From the NCBI RefSeq assembly GCF_000620625.1, contig NZ_JIAW01000001.1, positions 1-64,000 of the forward strand: a stretch of 64,000 bases of DNA. Reading direction: 5' to 3'. A program made the translations under genes and the position numbers. The notes beneath the pieces were generated by a model, which saw only the letters and a list, made by a program, of their open reading frames with translations, did not search any database and was not told where the DNA came from. Each line of letters starts with the position of its first letter. Position 1 is the first letter of the stretch. Origin of the DNA: Mycobacterium sp. URHB0044. GTDB lineage: Bacteria; Actinomycetota; Actinomycetes; Mycobacteriales; Mycobacteriaceae. Positions 34,665 through 44,536 of the stretch are shown piece after piece.

Positions 34665-35465
34665 GTGACGTCGCAAAACCCCGGCCTGTTCGACTACGTG
34701 CGCGACCAGGTCCGGCCAGGGTTCGAAGCCGTCGGTGGCTTCGTCAAGATGTGCGTGCTCACCGGAAAGGCGTTGTTCCGGCGGCCGTTCCAGTGGCGAG
34801 AGTTCATCCTCCAGGGCTGGTTCCTGATGAGGGTCGCGTTCCTGCCCACCATCGCCGTGGCGATTCCGCTGACCGTCCTCATCATCTTCACGCTCAACAT
34901 CCTGCTCGCGGAGTTCGGCGCCGCCGACATCTCTGGGGCCGGCGCGGCCCTCGGTGCGGTCACCCAGCTCGGTCCTCTGGTAACGGTGCTCGTGGTTGCT
35001 GGAGCCGGGTCCACCGCCATCTGTGCCGACATCGGAGCCAGGACCATCCGCGAGGAGATCGACGCCCTCGAAGTACTCGGCATCGACCCGATCCACCGGC
35101 TCGTCGTTCCCCGCGTGGTCGCATCCACCTTCGTCGCGCTGCTTCTCAACGGCGCGGTCATCACCATCGGCCTGGTCGGCGGCTTCGTCTTCGGCGTCTA
35201 CGTCCAGAACATCTCCGCGGGCGCCTACGTGTCAACGCTGACGTTGGTCACCGGCCTACCCGAGGTGCTCATCTCGATCGTCAAGGCATTGACCTTCGGC
35301 TTGATCGCCGGGCTGGTCGGCTGCTACCGCGGCCTGACCGTCTCCGGTGGCGCCAAGGGCGTCGGCACCGCCGTCAACGAGACCCTGGTGCTCTGCGTCA
35401 TCGCGCTGTTCGCGGTGAACGTCGTGATGACGACCATCGGCGTCCGGTTCGGAACGGGGCGCTGA
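34665..35465 (+). CDS. yrbE1A: YrbE1A, Mce transporter permease
   Basis: A 266-residue MlaE-type integral membrane protein with about five to six transmembrane helices. The conserved loop IGARTIREEIDALEVLGIDPIHRLVVPRVVAS (about 125-156) is the EExDALxxxG signature that docks the MceG/Mkl ATPase encoded elsewhere. With YrbE1B it forms the membrane channel of the Mce1 lipid importer. GTG start; it is 1 bp from yrbE1B. Size matches the M. tuberculosis protein. Confidence 0.95.
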   Translation: MTSQNPGLFDYVRDQVRPGFEAVGGFVKMCVLTGKALFRRPFQWREFILQGWFLMRVAFLPTIAVAIPLTVLIIFTLNILLAEFGAADISGAGAALGAVTQLGPLVTVLVVAGAGSTAICADIGARTIREEIDALEVLGIDPIHRLVVPRVVASTFVALLLNGAVITIGLVGGFVFGVYVQNISAGAYVSTLTLVTGLPEVLISIVKALTFGLIAGLVGCYRGLTVSGGAKGVGTAVNETLVLCVIALFAVNVVMTTIGVRFGTGR

Positions 35466-35466
35466 C

Positions 35467-36336
35467 ATGTCGACGTCTGCCGTCCTGCGCTCCCGCTTCC
35501 CAAGGGCCACCGCCAGCGGGGAGCGGCTCGCCGGTACACCCGCCCGGTTCCTCGACAGCGTGGGCCACGTCGCGTGGTTCATCGTCACCGCCGTCGGCTC
35601 CATCGGTCACGCCCTGCGCTTCTACCGCAGGGAGATGCTGCGGCTGATCGCCGAGATCGGCATGGGCACCGGCGCCATGGCCGTGATCGGTGGCACCGTC
35701 GCGATCGTCGGCTTCGTCACCCTCTCGGGTGGCTCGCTGATCGCCATCCAGGGCTTCGCCTCGCTGGGCAACATCGGCGTCGAGGCGTTCACCGGATTCT
35801 TCGCCGCGCTGGTCAACGTGCGTATCGCCGCACCGGTCGTCGCCGGCCAGGCACTTGCCGCCACCGTCGGCGCCGGCGCGACGGCCGAGTTGGGCGCCAT
35901 GCGCATCAGCGAGGAGATCGACGCCCTCGAGGTCATGGGCATCAAGTCGATCTCGTACCTGGTGTCCACCCGCCTGATGGCGGGCTTCGTGGTGATCATC
36001 CCGCTCTACGCGATGGCGATCATCATGTCGTTCCTGTCGGCACAGATCACCACGACGCTGTTCTACGGCCAGTCGACGGGCACCTACGAGCACTACTTCC
36101 GGACGTTCCTGCGCCCCGACGACGTGGCGTGGTCGTTCGTGCAGGCGATCATCATCTCCGTCATCGTCATGCTGAACCACTGCTACTACGGCTTCTACGC
36201 CAGCGGCGGTCCGGTCGGCGTCGGCGAGGCCGTCGGCCGGTCGATGCGCGCATCGCTGATCGCGATCGTCCTGGTGGTCCTGTTCGCTTCGTTGGCGCTC
36301 TACGGCACCAATGCAAACTTCAACCTGACGGTGTAG
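35467..36336 (+). CDS. yrbE1B: YrbE1B, Mce transporter permease
   Basis: A 289-residue MlaE-type permease, partner of YrbE1A. It has a longer polar N-terminus (about 35 residues), transmembrane helices, and the ATPase-docking loop MRISEEIDALEVMGIKSISYLVSTRLMAG (about 140-168). Starts 1 bp after yrbE1A and ends 3 bp before mce1A, showing tight cotranscription. Confidence 0.95.
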   Translation: MSTSAVLRSRFPRATASGERLAGTPARFLDSVGHVAWFIVTAVGSIGHALRFYRREMLRLIAEIGMGTGAMAVIGGTVAIVGFVTLSGGSLIAIQGFASLGNIGVEAFTGFFAALVNVRIAAPVVAGQALAATVGAGATAELGAMRISEEIDALEVMGIKSISYLVSTRLMAGFVVIIPLYAMAIIMSFLSAQITTTLFYGQSTGTYEHYFRTFLRPDDVAWSFVQAIIISVIVMLNHCYYGFYASGGPVGVGEAVGRSMRASLIAIVLVVLFASLALYGTNANFNLTV

Positions 36337-36339
36337 CCG

Positions 36340-37569
36340 ATGACCCGCCCAGGCCAAGTGCAGTCGCCGGTCAACTCACCCAAGACCCCGCCGTTCAAGC
36401 TCGCGGGGCTGGTTCTGCTGCTCGTCACGGCCGGCGTCACGGCGCTGGTGTGGATCCAGTTTCGGGGCGGCTTCGCCGAGCCCGACCGGCTGACGCTGAT
36501 CTCGTCGCGGTCGGGTCTGTCGATGGACCCGGGTTCGAAGGTCACCTACAACGGCGTCGAGATCGGCAGGGTCGCCAGCATCGACGCGGTCGACGTCGGT
36601 GACCAGGTCAAGGCCAAGGTGATCCTCGACGTCGACAAGAAGTTCGTCCATCTGATCCCGCAGAACGTGGACGCCCAGATCAAGGCGACGACGGTGTTCG
36701 GCAACAAGTACGTGGCGTTCTCGTCGCCGAAGAACCCTGCGGCGCAACGGATCACGACCAATGACGTCATCGACGTCTCCGGGGTGACCACGGAATTCAA
36801 CACGCTGTTCGAGACCGTGGTGTCGGTCGCCGAGAAGGTTGACCCCGTCAAGCTGAACCAGACTCTGACCGCCACCGCGCAGGCCCTCGACGGGCTGGGT
36901 GAGCGGTTCGGCCAGTCGATCGAGAACGGCAACACGATCCTGGCCGACGTCAACCCGCAGATGCCGCGCATCCGTCAGGACAACCAGAGGCTGGCCGACC
37001 TCGCCGACGTCTATGCGAACGCCTCGCCCGACCTGTTCGACGCGTTGGAGCACGCGGTCACCACGGCGCGCACGCTCAACGAACAACAGGGCAACATCGA
37101 CGCCGCCCTGATGGCGTCGGTCGGCTTCGGCAACACCGGTGGCGAGGTCTTCGAGAAGAGCGGCCCGTACCTCGTTCGCGGCGCCGCCGACCTGGTCCCG
37201 ACCACGGCCCTGCTCGACGAGTACAGCCCTGAGCTGTTCTGCACCATCCGCAACTACCACGACGTCGAGCCCAAGATCGCCTCCTCGCTCGGCGGCAACG
37301 GCTACTCCCTGCGCACCCACTCCGAGGTGCTCGGTGCGGGCAACCCGTACGTCTACCCCGACAACCTGCCGCGGGTGAACGCCAAGGGTGGACCCGAGGG
37401 CAGGCCGGGGTGCTGGCAGCCCGTCACGCGTGACCTCTGGCCGCAGCCCTACCTGGTGATGGACACCGGCGCCAGCATCGCTCCTTACAACCACCTCGGC
37501 CTCGGCCAGCCCATCGCCATCGAATACGTCTGGGGACGCCAAATCGGGGAGAACACGATCAACCCATGA
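36340..37569 (+). CDS. mce1A: Mce1A
   Basis: A 409-residue Mce protein. One N-terminal transmembrane anchor (LAGLVLLLVTAGVTALVWI, about 22-40) is followed by the MCE/MlaD beta domain (LTLISSRSGLSMDPGSKVTYNGVEIGRVASIDAVD) and a long helical region to the conserved C-terminal block (LFCTIRNYHDVEP...). The six Mce1 proteins assemble a periplasmic hetero-hexameric tube carrying lipid to YrbE1AB. It is shorter than the 454-residue M. tuberculosis protein, mainly at the C-terminus. Overlaps mce1B by 4 bp. Confidence 0.95.
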   Translation: MTRPGQVQSPVNSPKTPPFKLAGLVLLLVTAGVTALVWIQFRGGFAEPDRLTLISSRSGLSMDPGSKVTYNGVEIGRVASIDAVDVGDQVKAKVILDVDKKFVHLIPQNVDAQIKATTVFGNKYVAFSSPKNPAAQRITTNDVIDVSGVTTEFNTLFETVVSVAEKVDPVKLNQTLTATAQALDGLGERFGQSIENGNTILADVNPQMPRIRQDNQRLADLADVYANASPDLFDALEHAVTTARTLNEQQGNIDAALMASVGFGNTGGEVFEKSGPYLVRGAADLVPTTALLDEYSPELFCTIRNYHDVEPKIASSLGGNGYSLRTHSEVLGAGNPYVYPDNLPRVNAKGGPEGRPGCWQPVTRDLWPQPYLVMDTGASIAPYNHLGLGQPIAIEYVWGRQIGENTINP

Positions 37570-38597
37570 GGATTACCGGAACAGCGATCAAGCTCGGCGC
37601 CTTCGCCCTGGTGCTGCTCATGTTCACTGCGATCATCATCGTGGTGTTCGGCCAGCTGCGGTTCGACCGCACCACGTCGTATTCGGCGGTGTTCCACAAT
37701 GCCAGCGGTCTGCGGGCCGGACAGTTCGTCCGGGCCTCCGGAGTCGAGGTCGGCAAGGTCGAGGACGTCAAGCTCATCGAGGGCGGCACGGCGGTCAAGG
37801 TGAACTTCGCCGTCGACCGGGACCTGCCGCTGTTCCAGGGCACCACCGCGTCGGTCCGCTACCTCAACCTGATCGGTGACCGGTACCTCGAACTCAAGCG
37901 CGGCGACGATCAGAAGCGGCTGCCCGCCGGCGGAACGATTCCCATCGAGCACACCCAACCCGCACTCGACCTGGACGCCCTGATCGGCGGCTTCCGGCCG
38001 CTGTTCCGGGCGCTGGACCCGGACAAGGTCAACAACATCGCCCAGTCGATCATCACGATCTTCCAGGGCCAGGGCGGCACCATCAACGACATCCTGGACC
38101 AGACCGCGCAGCTGACGTCGGCGTTGGCGGATCGCGACCAGGCCATCGGCGAGGTGGTGAAGAACCTCAACACCGTGCTGGACACGACGGTCAGGCATCA
38201 GCAGCAGTTCGACGAAACCGTGCAGAACTTCGAGAAGCTCATCACGGGGTTGAAGAACCGCGCCGATCCGATCGCGACGTCCGTCGCCGACATCAGCGAT
38301 GCCGCGGGTTCGGTGGCCGACCTGCTCGGCGAGAACCGTCCGCTACTGCAGAAGACCATCACCCAGCTCGAGGTGATCCAGCAGCCGCTGATCGATCAGA
38401 AGGATCAGCTCAACGACATCCTCGTCAGGCTGCCAACGGCGTTGAAGATCATCGGGCGCGCGGGCGGCGTCTACGGCGACTTCTTCAACTTCTACGCATG
38501 CGACGTCACGCTCAAGCTCAACGGCTTGCAGCCCGGCGGTCCCGTCCGCACGGTCAAGGTGTGGTCGCAGCCCTCCGGAAGGTGCACGCCGCAATGA
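37566..38597 (+). CDS. mce1B: Mce1B
   Basis: A 343-residue Mce protein: N-terminal anchor (LGAFALVLLMFTAIIIVVFGQL), MCE domain (YSAVFHNASGLRAGQFVRASGVEVGKVEDVKLIEGG, about 39-73; VRYLNLIGDRYLELKRG) and helical region with repeated 'IGEVVKNLNTVLDTTVRH'-type segments, ending in a cysteine-containing tail. ATGA overlaps join it to mce1A and mce1C. Length matches the M. tuberculosis protein. Confidence 0.95.
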   Translation: MRITGTAIKLGAFALVLLMFTAIIIVVFGQLRFDRTTSYSAVFHNASGLRAGQFVRASGVEVGKVEDVKLIEGGTAVKVNFAVDRDLPLFQGTTASVRYLNLIGDRYLELKRGDDQKRLPAGGTIPIEHTQPALDLDALIGGFRPLFRALDPDKVNNIAQSIITIFQGQGGTINDILDQTAQLTSALADRDQAIGEVVKNLNTVLDTTVRHQQQFDETVQNFEKLITGLKNRADPIATSVADISDAAGSVADLLGENRPLLQKTITQLEVIQQPLIDQKDQLNDILVRLPTALKIIGRAGGVYGDFFNFYACDVTLKLNGLQPGGPVRTVKVWSQPSGRCTPQ

Positions 38598-40192
38598 GAA
38601 CGTTGGAAGGATCGGGCCGGATCCGCAACGGCATGATGGGCATCCTCGTCCTGGTGCTCGTGATCGGCGTTGGGCAGAGCTTCGCCAGCGTGCCGATGAT
38701 CTTTGCGACGCCGAAGTTCTACGCGCAGTTCACCGACACCGGCGGGCTCAATCCCGGGGACAAGGTGCGCATCGCGGGTGTCGACGTCGGCCAGGTCAGC
38801 AGCATGGAGATCGAGGGCGACAAGGTGGTCATCGGGTACACACTCGGCGGTACCAAGATCGGCACCGAGAGCCGTGCCAACATCCGTACCGACACGATCC
38901 TTGGTCGCAAGAACCTCGAGATCGAGCCGCGCGGCTCGAAGACGTTGGGCGCCAACGGGGTTCTGCCGCTGGGCCAGACCACCACGCCCTACCAGATCTA
39001 CGACGCGTTCTTCGACCTCACCAAGGCGGCATCCGGCTGGGACACCAACACGGTCAAGGAGTCCCTGAACGTGTTGTCGGAGACCATCTCTCAGACGTCG
39101 CCGCACTTGAGCGCCGCGCTGGACGGTGTCGCCCGCTTCTCCGACACGATCGGCAAGCGCGACGAGGACATCAAGAAGCTGCTCGCCAACGCCAACAAGA
39201 TCGCGGGTGTGCTCGGGAGCCGCAGCGAGCAGATCAACTCCCTGCTGGTCAATGCGCAGACGCTGTTGGCCGCCGTCAACGAGCGCACGTATGCGGTCAG
39301 CCAGCTGCTGGAACGCGTCGGGCAGTTCTCCCAGCAGGTCCGCGGTTTCATCGACGACAACCCGAACCTGAACCACGTGCTCAACCAGCTGAGCACCATC
39401 AGCGACATCCTGGTGGCGCGCAAGTACGACCTGATCGACGTGCTGTCGACGCTGAGCAAGTTCACCGCATCGCTGGCCGAGGCGCTGGCCTCCGGCCCCT
39501 ACTTCAAGGTCATGCTGGTCAACCTGGTGCCCTACTGGATTCTGCAGCCATGGGTCGACGCCGCCTTCAAGAAGCGTGGCATCGATCCCGAGGAGTTCTG
39601 GCGCAACTCCGGCCTTCCGGCGTTCCGGTTCCCAGATCCGAACGGCCAGCGCTTCCCGAACGGTGCGCCGCCCGCTGCCCCGACGCCGCTGGAGGGCACC
39701 CCCGAGCATCCCGGGCCCGCCGTCGTCGCGGGTTCACCGTGCTCGTACACGCCACCCGCCGACGGTCTGCCCACCTCGGCCAACCCGCTGCCGTGTGCCG
39801 GCCTCGACGCCGGTCCGTTCGGCAACAACCCGTACGGCAGCAACTACGGTCCCCCAGACGTGCAAAGCCTTCCGCCGAATCCCGCTGCGGCGGTACCGGC
39901 GCCGGGCGTGCCCAGTGCCGCGTTCCCGGGTGAGCTGCCCTCGTTCGTCCCGGGCATTCCACCGCCACCGTTCGCTCCAGGGCCGCCCGGTGCCAGGACC
40001 GTTCCTGCCACGCCGGGCCCGTCCGATCCGTACATCGCGCCCGGATCGCTGCAGGGTGACGGCACCTCGCCGTTGCCGCCCGCACTGACCGGTCCGCCCC
40101 CACCGCCGGGGCCGGGTCCGCAACTGCCGCCTGCCGATTCGCCGCCGCTGCCAGGCAACCCGCCGTTCCTTCCACCCGGATCACAGGGATAG
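38594..40192 (+). CDS. mce1C: Mce1C with long proline-rich tail
   Basis: A 532-residue Mce protein. The start ATG lies in the ATGA overlap with mce1B. After the anchor (MGILVLVLVIGVGQSFASV) come the MCE domain (YAQFTDTGGLNPGDKVRIAGVDVGQVSSMEIEGD), the helical barrel region to about residue 350, and a very Pro/Gly-rich C-terminal ~170 residues (GPPGARTVPATPGPSDPY; GPPPPPGPGPQLPP). The extended tail is a known feature of Mce C and D proteins and is predicted to be disordered. Confidence 0.94.
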   Translation: MRTLEGSGRIRNGMMGILVLVLVIGVGQSFASVPMIFATPKFYAQFTDTGGLNPGDKVRIAGVDVGQVSSMEIEGDKVVIGYTLGGTKIGTESRANIRTDTILGRKNLEIEPRGSKTLGANGVLPLGQTTTPYQIYDAFFDLTKAASGWDTNTVKESLNVLSETISQTSPHLSAALDGVARFSDTIGKRDEDIKKLLANANKIAGVLGSRSEQINSLLVNAQTLLAAVNERTYAVSQLLERVGQFSQQVRGFIDDNPNLNHVLNQLSTISDILVARKYDLIDVLSTLSKFTASLAEALASGPYFKVMLVNLVPYWILQPWVDAAFKKRGIDPEEFWRNSGLPAFRFPDPNGQRFPNGAPPAAPTPLEGTPEHPGPAVVAGSPCSYTPPADGLPTSANPLPCAGLDAGPFGNNPYGSNYGPPDVQSLPPNPAAAVPAPGVPSAAFPGELPSFVPGIPPPPFAPGPPGARTVPATPGPSDPYIAPGSLQGDGTSPLPPALTGPPPPPGPGPQLPPADSPPLPGNPPFLPPGSQG

Positions 40193-40199
40193 GGGCGAG

Positions 40200-41825
40200 A
40201 TGTCGACCATCTTCAACGTCCGCAACTTGCGGCTACCGGCGATGAGCCGCGCCTCGGTGATCGTCGGGACGATCGTGGTGATCCTGGGACTGGTCGCCGC
40301 GTTCGTCAGCTGGCAGCTGTACAAGAAGCTGACCACCAACACCGTCGTCGCCTACTTCCCCGAGACCCTGGCGCTGTATCCGGGCGACAAGGTTCAGATC
40401 ATGGGCGTGCGGGTCGGCAGCATCGACTCCATCGAGCCCGCCGGCGACAAGATGAAGGTGACCTTCACCTACCAGTCGAAGTACAAGGTGCCTGCCAACG
40501 TCACGGCGTCGGTGCTGAACCCGAGCCTCGTCGCGTCGCGCACCATCCAGCTGGCGCCGCCCTACACCGGCGGCCCCGAACTGGAGGACGACGCCGTCAT
40601 CCCGATCGACCGCACCCAGATCCCGGTCGAGTACGACGAGCTGCGCGACTCGATCAACCGGATCCTCACCGACCTCGGTCCGACGCCGCAGCAGCCGAAG
40701 GGTCCGTTCGGTGACGTCATCGAGTCCTTCGCCGACGGTCTCGCCGGCAAGGGCAAGGAGATCAACACCACGCTCAACAGCCTGTCCGAGGCGCTGACCA
40801 CGCTCAACCAGGGCCGCGGCGACTTCTTCGGCGTGGTGAAGAGCCTGGCGCTGTTCGTCAACGCGCTCTACAAGAGTGACCAGCAGTTCGTCGCGCTCAA
40901 CGACGACCTCGCGCAGTTCACCAACTCGTTCACCAACACCGACCGCGAAGTGGCGACGGCGCTGAAGGATCTCGATCAGCTGCTGACCACCACACGGGGC
41001 TTCCTCGATCAGAACTCCCAGGTGCTGACCAAGGACGTGAACAACCTCGCCGAGGTGACGAACGCGATCCTGCAGCCCGAGCCGCGTGACGGCCTCGAGA
41101 CCGGCCTGCACGTGTTCCCCAACCTGGCCGCCAACATCGTCAACATCTCGTCGCCCAACGCGGGTGGCATCGTCGGCCTCCCGGTGATCAACAACTTCGC
41201 CAACCCAATGCAGTTCCTGTGCAGCTCGATTCAGGCAGGTAGCCGGCTGGGTTATCAGGACTCCGCGGAGCTTTGCGCGCAATACCTGGCGCCGATCCTG
41301 GACGCGATCAAGTTCAACTACCTGCCGTTCGGCCTGAACCAGATCAGCACGGCGATGACGCTGCCGAAGCAGGTCGCGTACTCCGAGCCGCGCCTGCAGC
41401 CGCCCCCCGGCTACAAGGACACCACCGTGCCGGGCATCTGGTCGCGCGACACGTTGTTCTCGTTCGGCAACCACGAGCCTGGCTGGGTCGTCGCACCAGG
41501 CATGCAAGGTGTCGACGTGCAGCCGTTCACCCAGAACATGCTGACGCCGGAATCGTTGTCGGAGTTGATGGGTGGGCCCGACGCTCCGATCCCGCCCGCG
41601 CCGCCCACCTTCGGAGGACCACACCAGTCCGGCCCGCCCGACGCGTACAACGAAAGCAGCCCGCTGCCTCCGCCGTGGTACCCGCAGCCGGGACCGCCTC
41701 CGGCACCCGCGCCTGGCGTCATCGCCGGGGATCCGTTGGGCGCCATCGCACCTCCGGCCGCGGGACCGGCACCGGCGCCCGCACCTCCTGGGCCACCGCT
41801 GCCAGCTGAAGTGGGGGCCGGGTAA
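40200..41825 (+). CDS. mce1D: Mce1D
   Basis: A 541-residue Mce protein. Anchor VIVGTIVVILGLVAAFVSWQLY (about 20-41), MCE domain (VVAYFPETLALYPGDKVQIMGVRVGSIDSIEPAGD), helical region, and a Pro-rich C-terminus (PQPGPPPAPAPG; APPAAGPAPAPAPP). Two cysteines (FLCSSIQ; AELCAQYLAP) are in the conserved post-helical block. 7 bp after mce1C and 1-bp overlap with mce1E. Confidence 0.95.
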   Translation: MSTIFNVRNLRLPAMSRASVIVGTIVVILGLVAAFVSWQLYKKLTTNTVVAYFPETLALYPGDKVQIMGVRVGSIDSIEPAGDKMKVTFTYQSKYKVPANVTASVLNPSLVASRTIQLAPPYTGGPELEDDAVIPIDRTQIPVEYDELRDSINRILTDLGPTPQQPKGPFGDVIESFADGLAGKGKEINTTLNSLSEALTTLNQGRGDFFGVVKSLALFVNALYKSDQQFVALNDDLAQFTNSFTNTDREVATALKDLDQLLTTTRGFLDQNSQVLTKDVNNLAEVTNAILQPEPRDGLETGLHVFPNLAANIVNISSPNAGGIVGLPVINNFANPMQFLCSSIQAGSRLGYQDSAELCAQYLAPILDAIKFNYLPFGLNQISTAMTLPKQVAYSEPRLQPPPGYKDTTVPGIWSRDTLFSFGNHEPGWVVAPGMQGVDVQPFTQNMLTPESLSELMGGPDAPIPPAPPTFGGPHQSGPPDAYNESSPLPPPWYPQPGPPPAPAPGVIAGDPLGAIAPPAAGPAPAPAPPGPPLPAEVGAG

Positions 41826-42985
41826 TGATGAGCATCAACACGAGCCGCTCGGGCATCGGACGTCTGGCGAAGCGCGCGACCGCAGTGGTCATGCTCGCGG
41901 TCGTGCTGACGTCGTGCGGTTGGAAGGGCATCGCGAACGTCCCGCTGCCCGGCGGTCCGGGTACCGGCGCCGACAAGATGACGATCTACGTGCAGATGCC
42001 GGATACGTTGGCGCTCAACGTGAACAGCCGCGTGCGCGTCGCCGACGTCTTCGTCGGCAGCGTGCGCGCGATCGAGTTGAAGAACTGGGTCGCGACGTTG
42101 ACGCTGGACATCCAGCCCGACGTGAAGCTGCCCGCCAACACCCTGGCGAAGATCGGCCAGACCTCGCTGCTGGGTTCGCAGCACGTGCAGCTGGATCCGC
42201 CGCCGAACCCGTCGGGTCAGTTGAAGAGCGGGGACACCATTCCGCTGCAGAACTCGTCGGCCTTCCCCACGACGGAGCGGGTGCTGGCCAGCATCGGCAC
42301 CATCCTCACCGGGGGCGGCATCCCGAACCTGGAGACCATCCAGACCGAGATCAACAACATCCTGTCCGGCCGGGGCGATCAGATCCGCGAGTTCCTGGGC
42401 CGGTTGGACACCTTCACCGCGGAGTTGAACGCCCAACGGCAGGACATCACGCGGGCGATCGATTCCACCAACAGGCTGCTGTCGATCGTCGCGCAGCGCA
42501 ACGACACCCTGGATCGGGTGCTCACCGAGTTCCCGCCGCTGATCCAGCACTTCGCCGACACGCGCGACCTGTTCGCCGACGCGGTCACCGCGCTGGGTCG
42601 GGTCAGCAAGGCGACGGATGATGCGCTGTCACAAGCGAATCCGGACATCCACACCAACCTGCAGAACCTGCAGCGCCCGCTCGTCCAATTGGGCAAGTCC
42701 GCGCCGTACCTGATTGGTGCGCTGAAGCTGCTCTTCACGGCGCCGTTCAGCATCGAGAACGTGCCGAAGGTGGTCCGCGGTGACTACATCAACGTTTCGC
42801 TGAACGTGGATCTGACGCTGTCGGCGGTCGACAACGGGATCCTGTCGGGAACCGGCGTGTCGGGCATGCTGCGTGCACTCGAGCAGGCCTGGGGCCGGGA
42901 TCCGGAGACGATGATCCCGGATGTCCGGTTCACGCCGAACCCGCACAACGCGCCCAACGGACCGCTGGTCGAGAGGGGTGAGTGA
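41825..42985 (+). CDS. mce1E: Mce1E (LprK), lipoprotein Mce subunit
   Basis: A 386-residue Mce protein. The N-terminal signal ends in lipobox VLTSCGW (about residue 31), so this subunit is lipid-anchored rather than transmembrane, as in M. tuberculosis LprK. The MCE domain (IYVQMPDTLALNVNSRVRVADVFVGSVRAIELKNW) and helical segments follow. Two adjacent ATGs (41825, 41828) are possible starts. Ends 3 bp before mce1F. Confidence 0.95.
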   Translation: MMSINTSRSGIGRLAKRATAVVMLAVVLTSCGWKGIANVPLPGGPGTGADKMTIYVQMPDTLALNVNSRVRVADVFVGSVRAIELKNWVATLTLDIQPDVKLPANTLAKIGQTSLLGSQHVQLDPPPNPSGQLKSGDTIPLQNSSAFPTTERVLASIGTILTGGGIPNLETIQTEINNILSGRGDQIREFLGRLDTFTAELNAQRQDITRAIDSTNRLLSIVAQRNDTLDRVLTEFPPLIQHFADTRDLFADAVTALGRVSKATDDALSQANPDIHTNLQNLQRPLVQLGKSAPYLIGALKLLFTAPFSIENVPKVVRGDYINVSLNVDLTLSAVDNGILSGTGVSGMLRALEQAWGRDPETMIPDVRFTPNPHNAPNGPLVERGE

Positions 42986-42988
42986 GCT

Positions 42989-44536
42989 GTGCTGACCCGG
43001 TTCATCAAGATTCAGCTGATCCTGTTCACCATCCTGACCTTCATCGCCCTGATCGCCCTGGGCTGGTACTACCTGCGGGTGCCCAGCCTGTTGGGTATTG
43101 GGCAGTACAAGCTGTACGCGGACCTGCCCAGGTCGGGTGGCTTGTACGCGACGGCCAACGTCACCTACCGCGGCACCACCATCGGCAAGGTGACGGACGT
43201 CTATCCCACCGAGCGTGGCGCGCGCGCCGAGATGAGCATCGACAGCCAGTTCAAGATCCCGGCGGACGCCAGCGCGAACGTGCACTCGGTGTCGGCCATC
43301 GGCGAGCAGTACCTGGACCTGGTGTCCGAGGGCAATCCGGGGCAGTACCTCCCGGACGGCACCACGATCACCAAGAGCTCGGTGCCCAGTGAGGTGGGTC
43401 CAGCCCTGGACGCTGCGAACAAGGGCCTGGCAGTGCTGCCCAAGGAGAAGATCGACTCACTGCTGACCGAGACGTCGGAGGCCGTCGGCGGACTGGGTCC
43501 GGCGTTGCAGCGCCTCGTCGATTCGACGACGGCGATCGCCAGCGACTTCAAGGACAACCTCGGCCCGGTCAACGACATCATCAACAATTCGACGCCGATC
43601 CTGAACAGCCAGGTCGACTCGGGTGACGCCATCTCCCGGTGGTCGGCGAACCTGAACACGATCACCTCACAGACTGCTGAGCAGGACCAGGCGTTGCGCA
43701 GCGGTCTGCAGCAGGCGGCGCCGACGGCCGACCAGTTGAACGCGGTGTTCGGCGGGGTGCGGGAGTCGTTGCCTCAGACGCTGGCGAATCTGGCCATCGT
43801 CGCCGACATGCTCAAGCGCTACAACAAGGGCCTGGAGCAGGCGCTGGTGATCCTGCCGCAGGGCGCGACGATCGCTCAGGCCGCCACGATCTTCGACGGT
43901 GAGGGCCTGCTGCACTTCGGCCTGTCGATCGGCCAGCCACCGCCATGTCTGACGGGGTTCCTGCCCGCGTCGGAGTGGCGGGCGCCTGCCGACACCAGCA
44001 TGGCGCCGCTGCCGTCGGGCACCTACTGCAAGATCCCGAAGGACTTCCAGGGCAACGTCGTTCGCGGCGCTCGCAACTACCCGTGTGCCGACGTGCCCGG
44101 GAAGCGGGCCGCGACGCCGCGGGAGTGCCACAGCAACGAGCCGTACGTTCCGCTCGGCACCAACCCGTGGTACGGCGACCCGAATCAGATCGTCACCTGC
44201 CCGGCCCCCGCCGCGCGGTGTGACCAGCCGGTGAAACCGGGCTACGTGGTTCCGGCGCCGTCGATCAACAACGGACAGAACCCGCTGCCCGCCGATCAAC
44301 TGCCCGGGACCCCGCCGCCGGCGAGCGACCCACTGACCGCGCCCGGCCAGGGCTCGGTCAGCTGCAGTGGCCAGCAGCCCAACCCGTGCATCTACACTCC
44401 GGCATCAGGTCCGGCGGCCATCTACAGCCCGTCCAGCGGTGAGGTCGTTGGACCCGACGGGGTCAGGTATTCCGTGACCAACTCAAGCAACCCAGGAGAC
44501 GACGGATGGAAGGAGATGCTGGCACCAGCCAGCTGA
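42989..44536 (+). CDS. mce1F: Mce1F
   Basis: A 515-residue Mce protein, last of the six. GTG start; anchor IQLILFTILTFIALIALGWYYL (about 7-28). MCE domain (KLYADLPRSGGLYATANVTYRGTTIGKVTDVYPTERG), helical region, then a cysteine-containing region (PPCLTGF; GTYCKIPKDF; NYPCADVPG; ATPRECHSNE) and Pro-rich tail. Length equals that of M. tuberculosis Mce1F. Overlaps the first Mce-associated gene by 31 bp. Confidence 0.95.
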   Translation: MLTRFIKIQLILFTILTFIALIALGWYYLRVPSLLGIGQYKLYADLPRSGGLYATANVTYRGTTIGKVTDVYPTERGARAEMSIDSQFKIPADASANVHSVSAIGEQYLDLVSEGNPGQYLPDGTTITKSSVPSEVGPALDAANKGLAVLPKEKIDSLLTETSEAVGGLGPALQRLVDSTTAIASDFKDNLGPVNDIINNSTPILNSQVDSGDAISRWSANLNTITSQTAEQDQALRSGLQQAAPTADQLNAVFGGVRESLPQTLANLAIVADMLKRYNKGLEQALVILPQGATIAQAATIFDGEGLLHFGLSIGQPPPCLTGFLPASEWRAPADTSMAPLPSGTYCKIPKDFQGNVVRGARNYPCADVPGKRAATPRECHSNEPYVPLGTNPWYGDPNQIVTCPAPAARCDQPVKPGYVVPAPSINNGQNPLPADQLPGTPPPASDPLTAPGQGSVSCSGQQPNPCIYTPASGPAAIYSPSSGEVVGPDGVRYSVTNSSNPGDDGWKEMLAPAS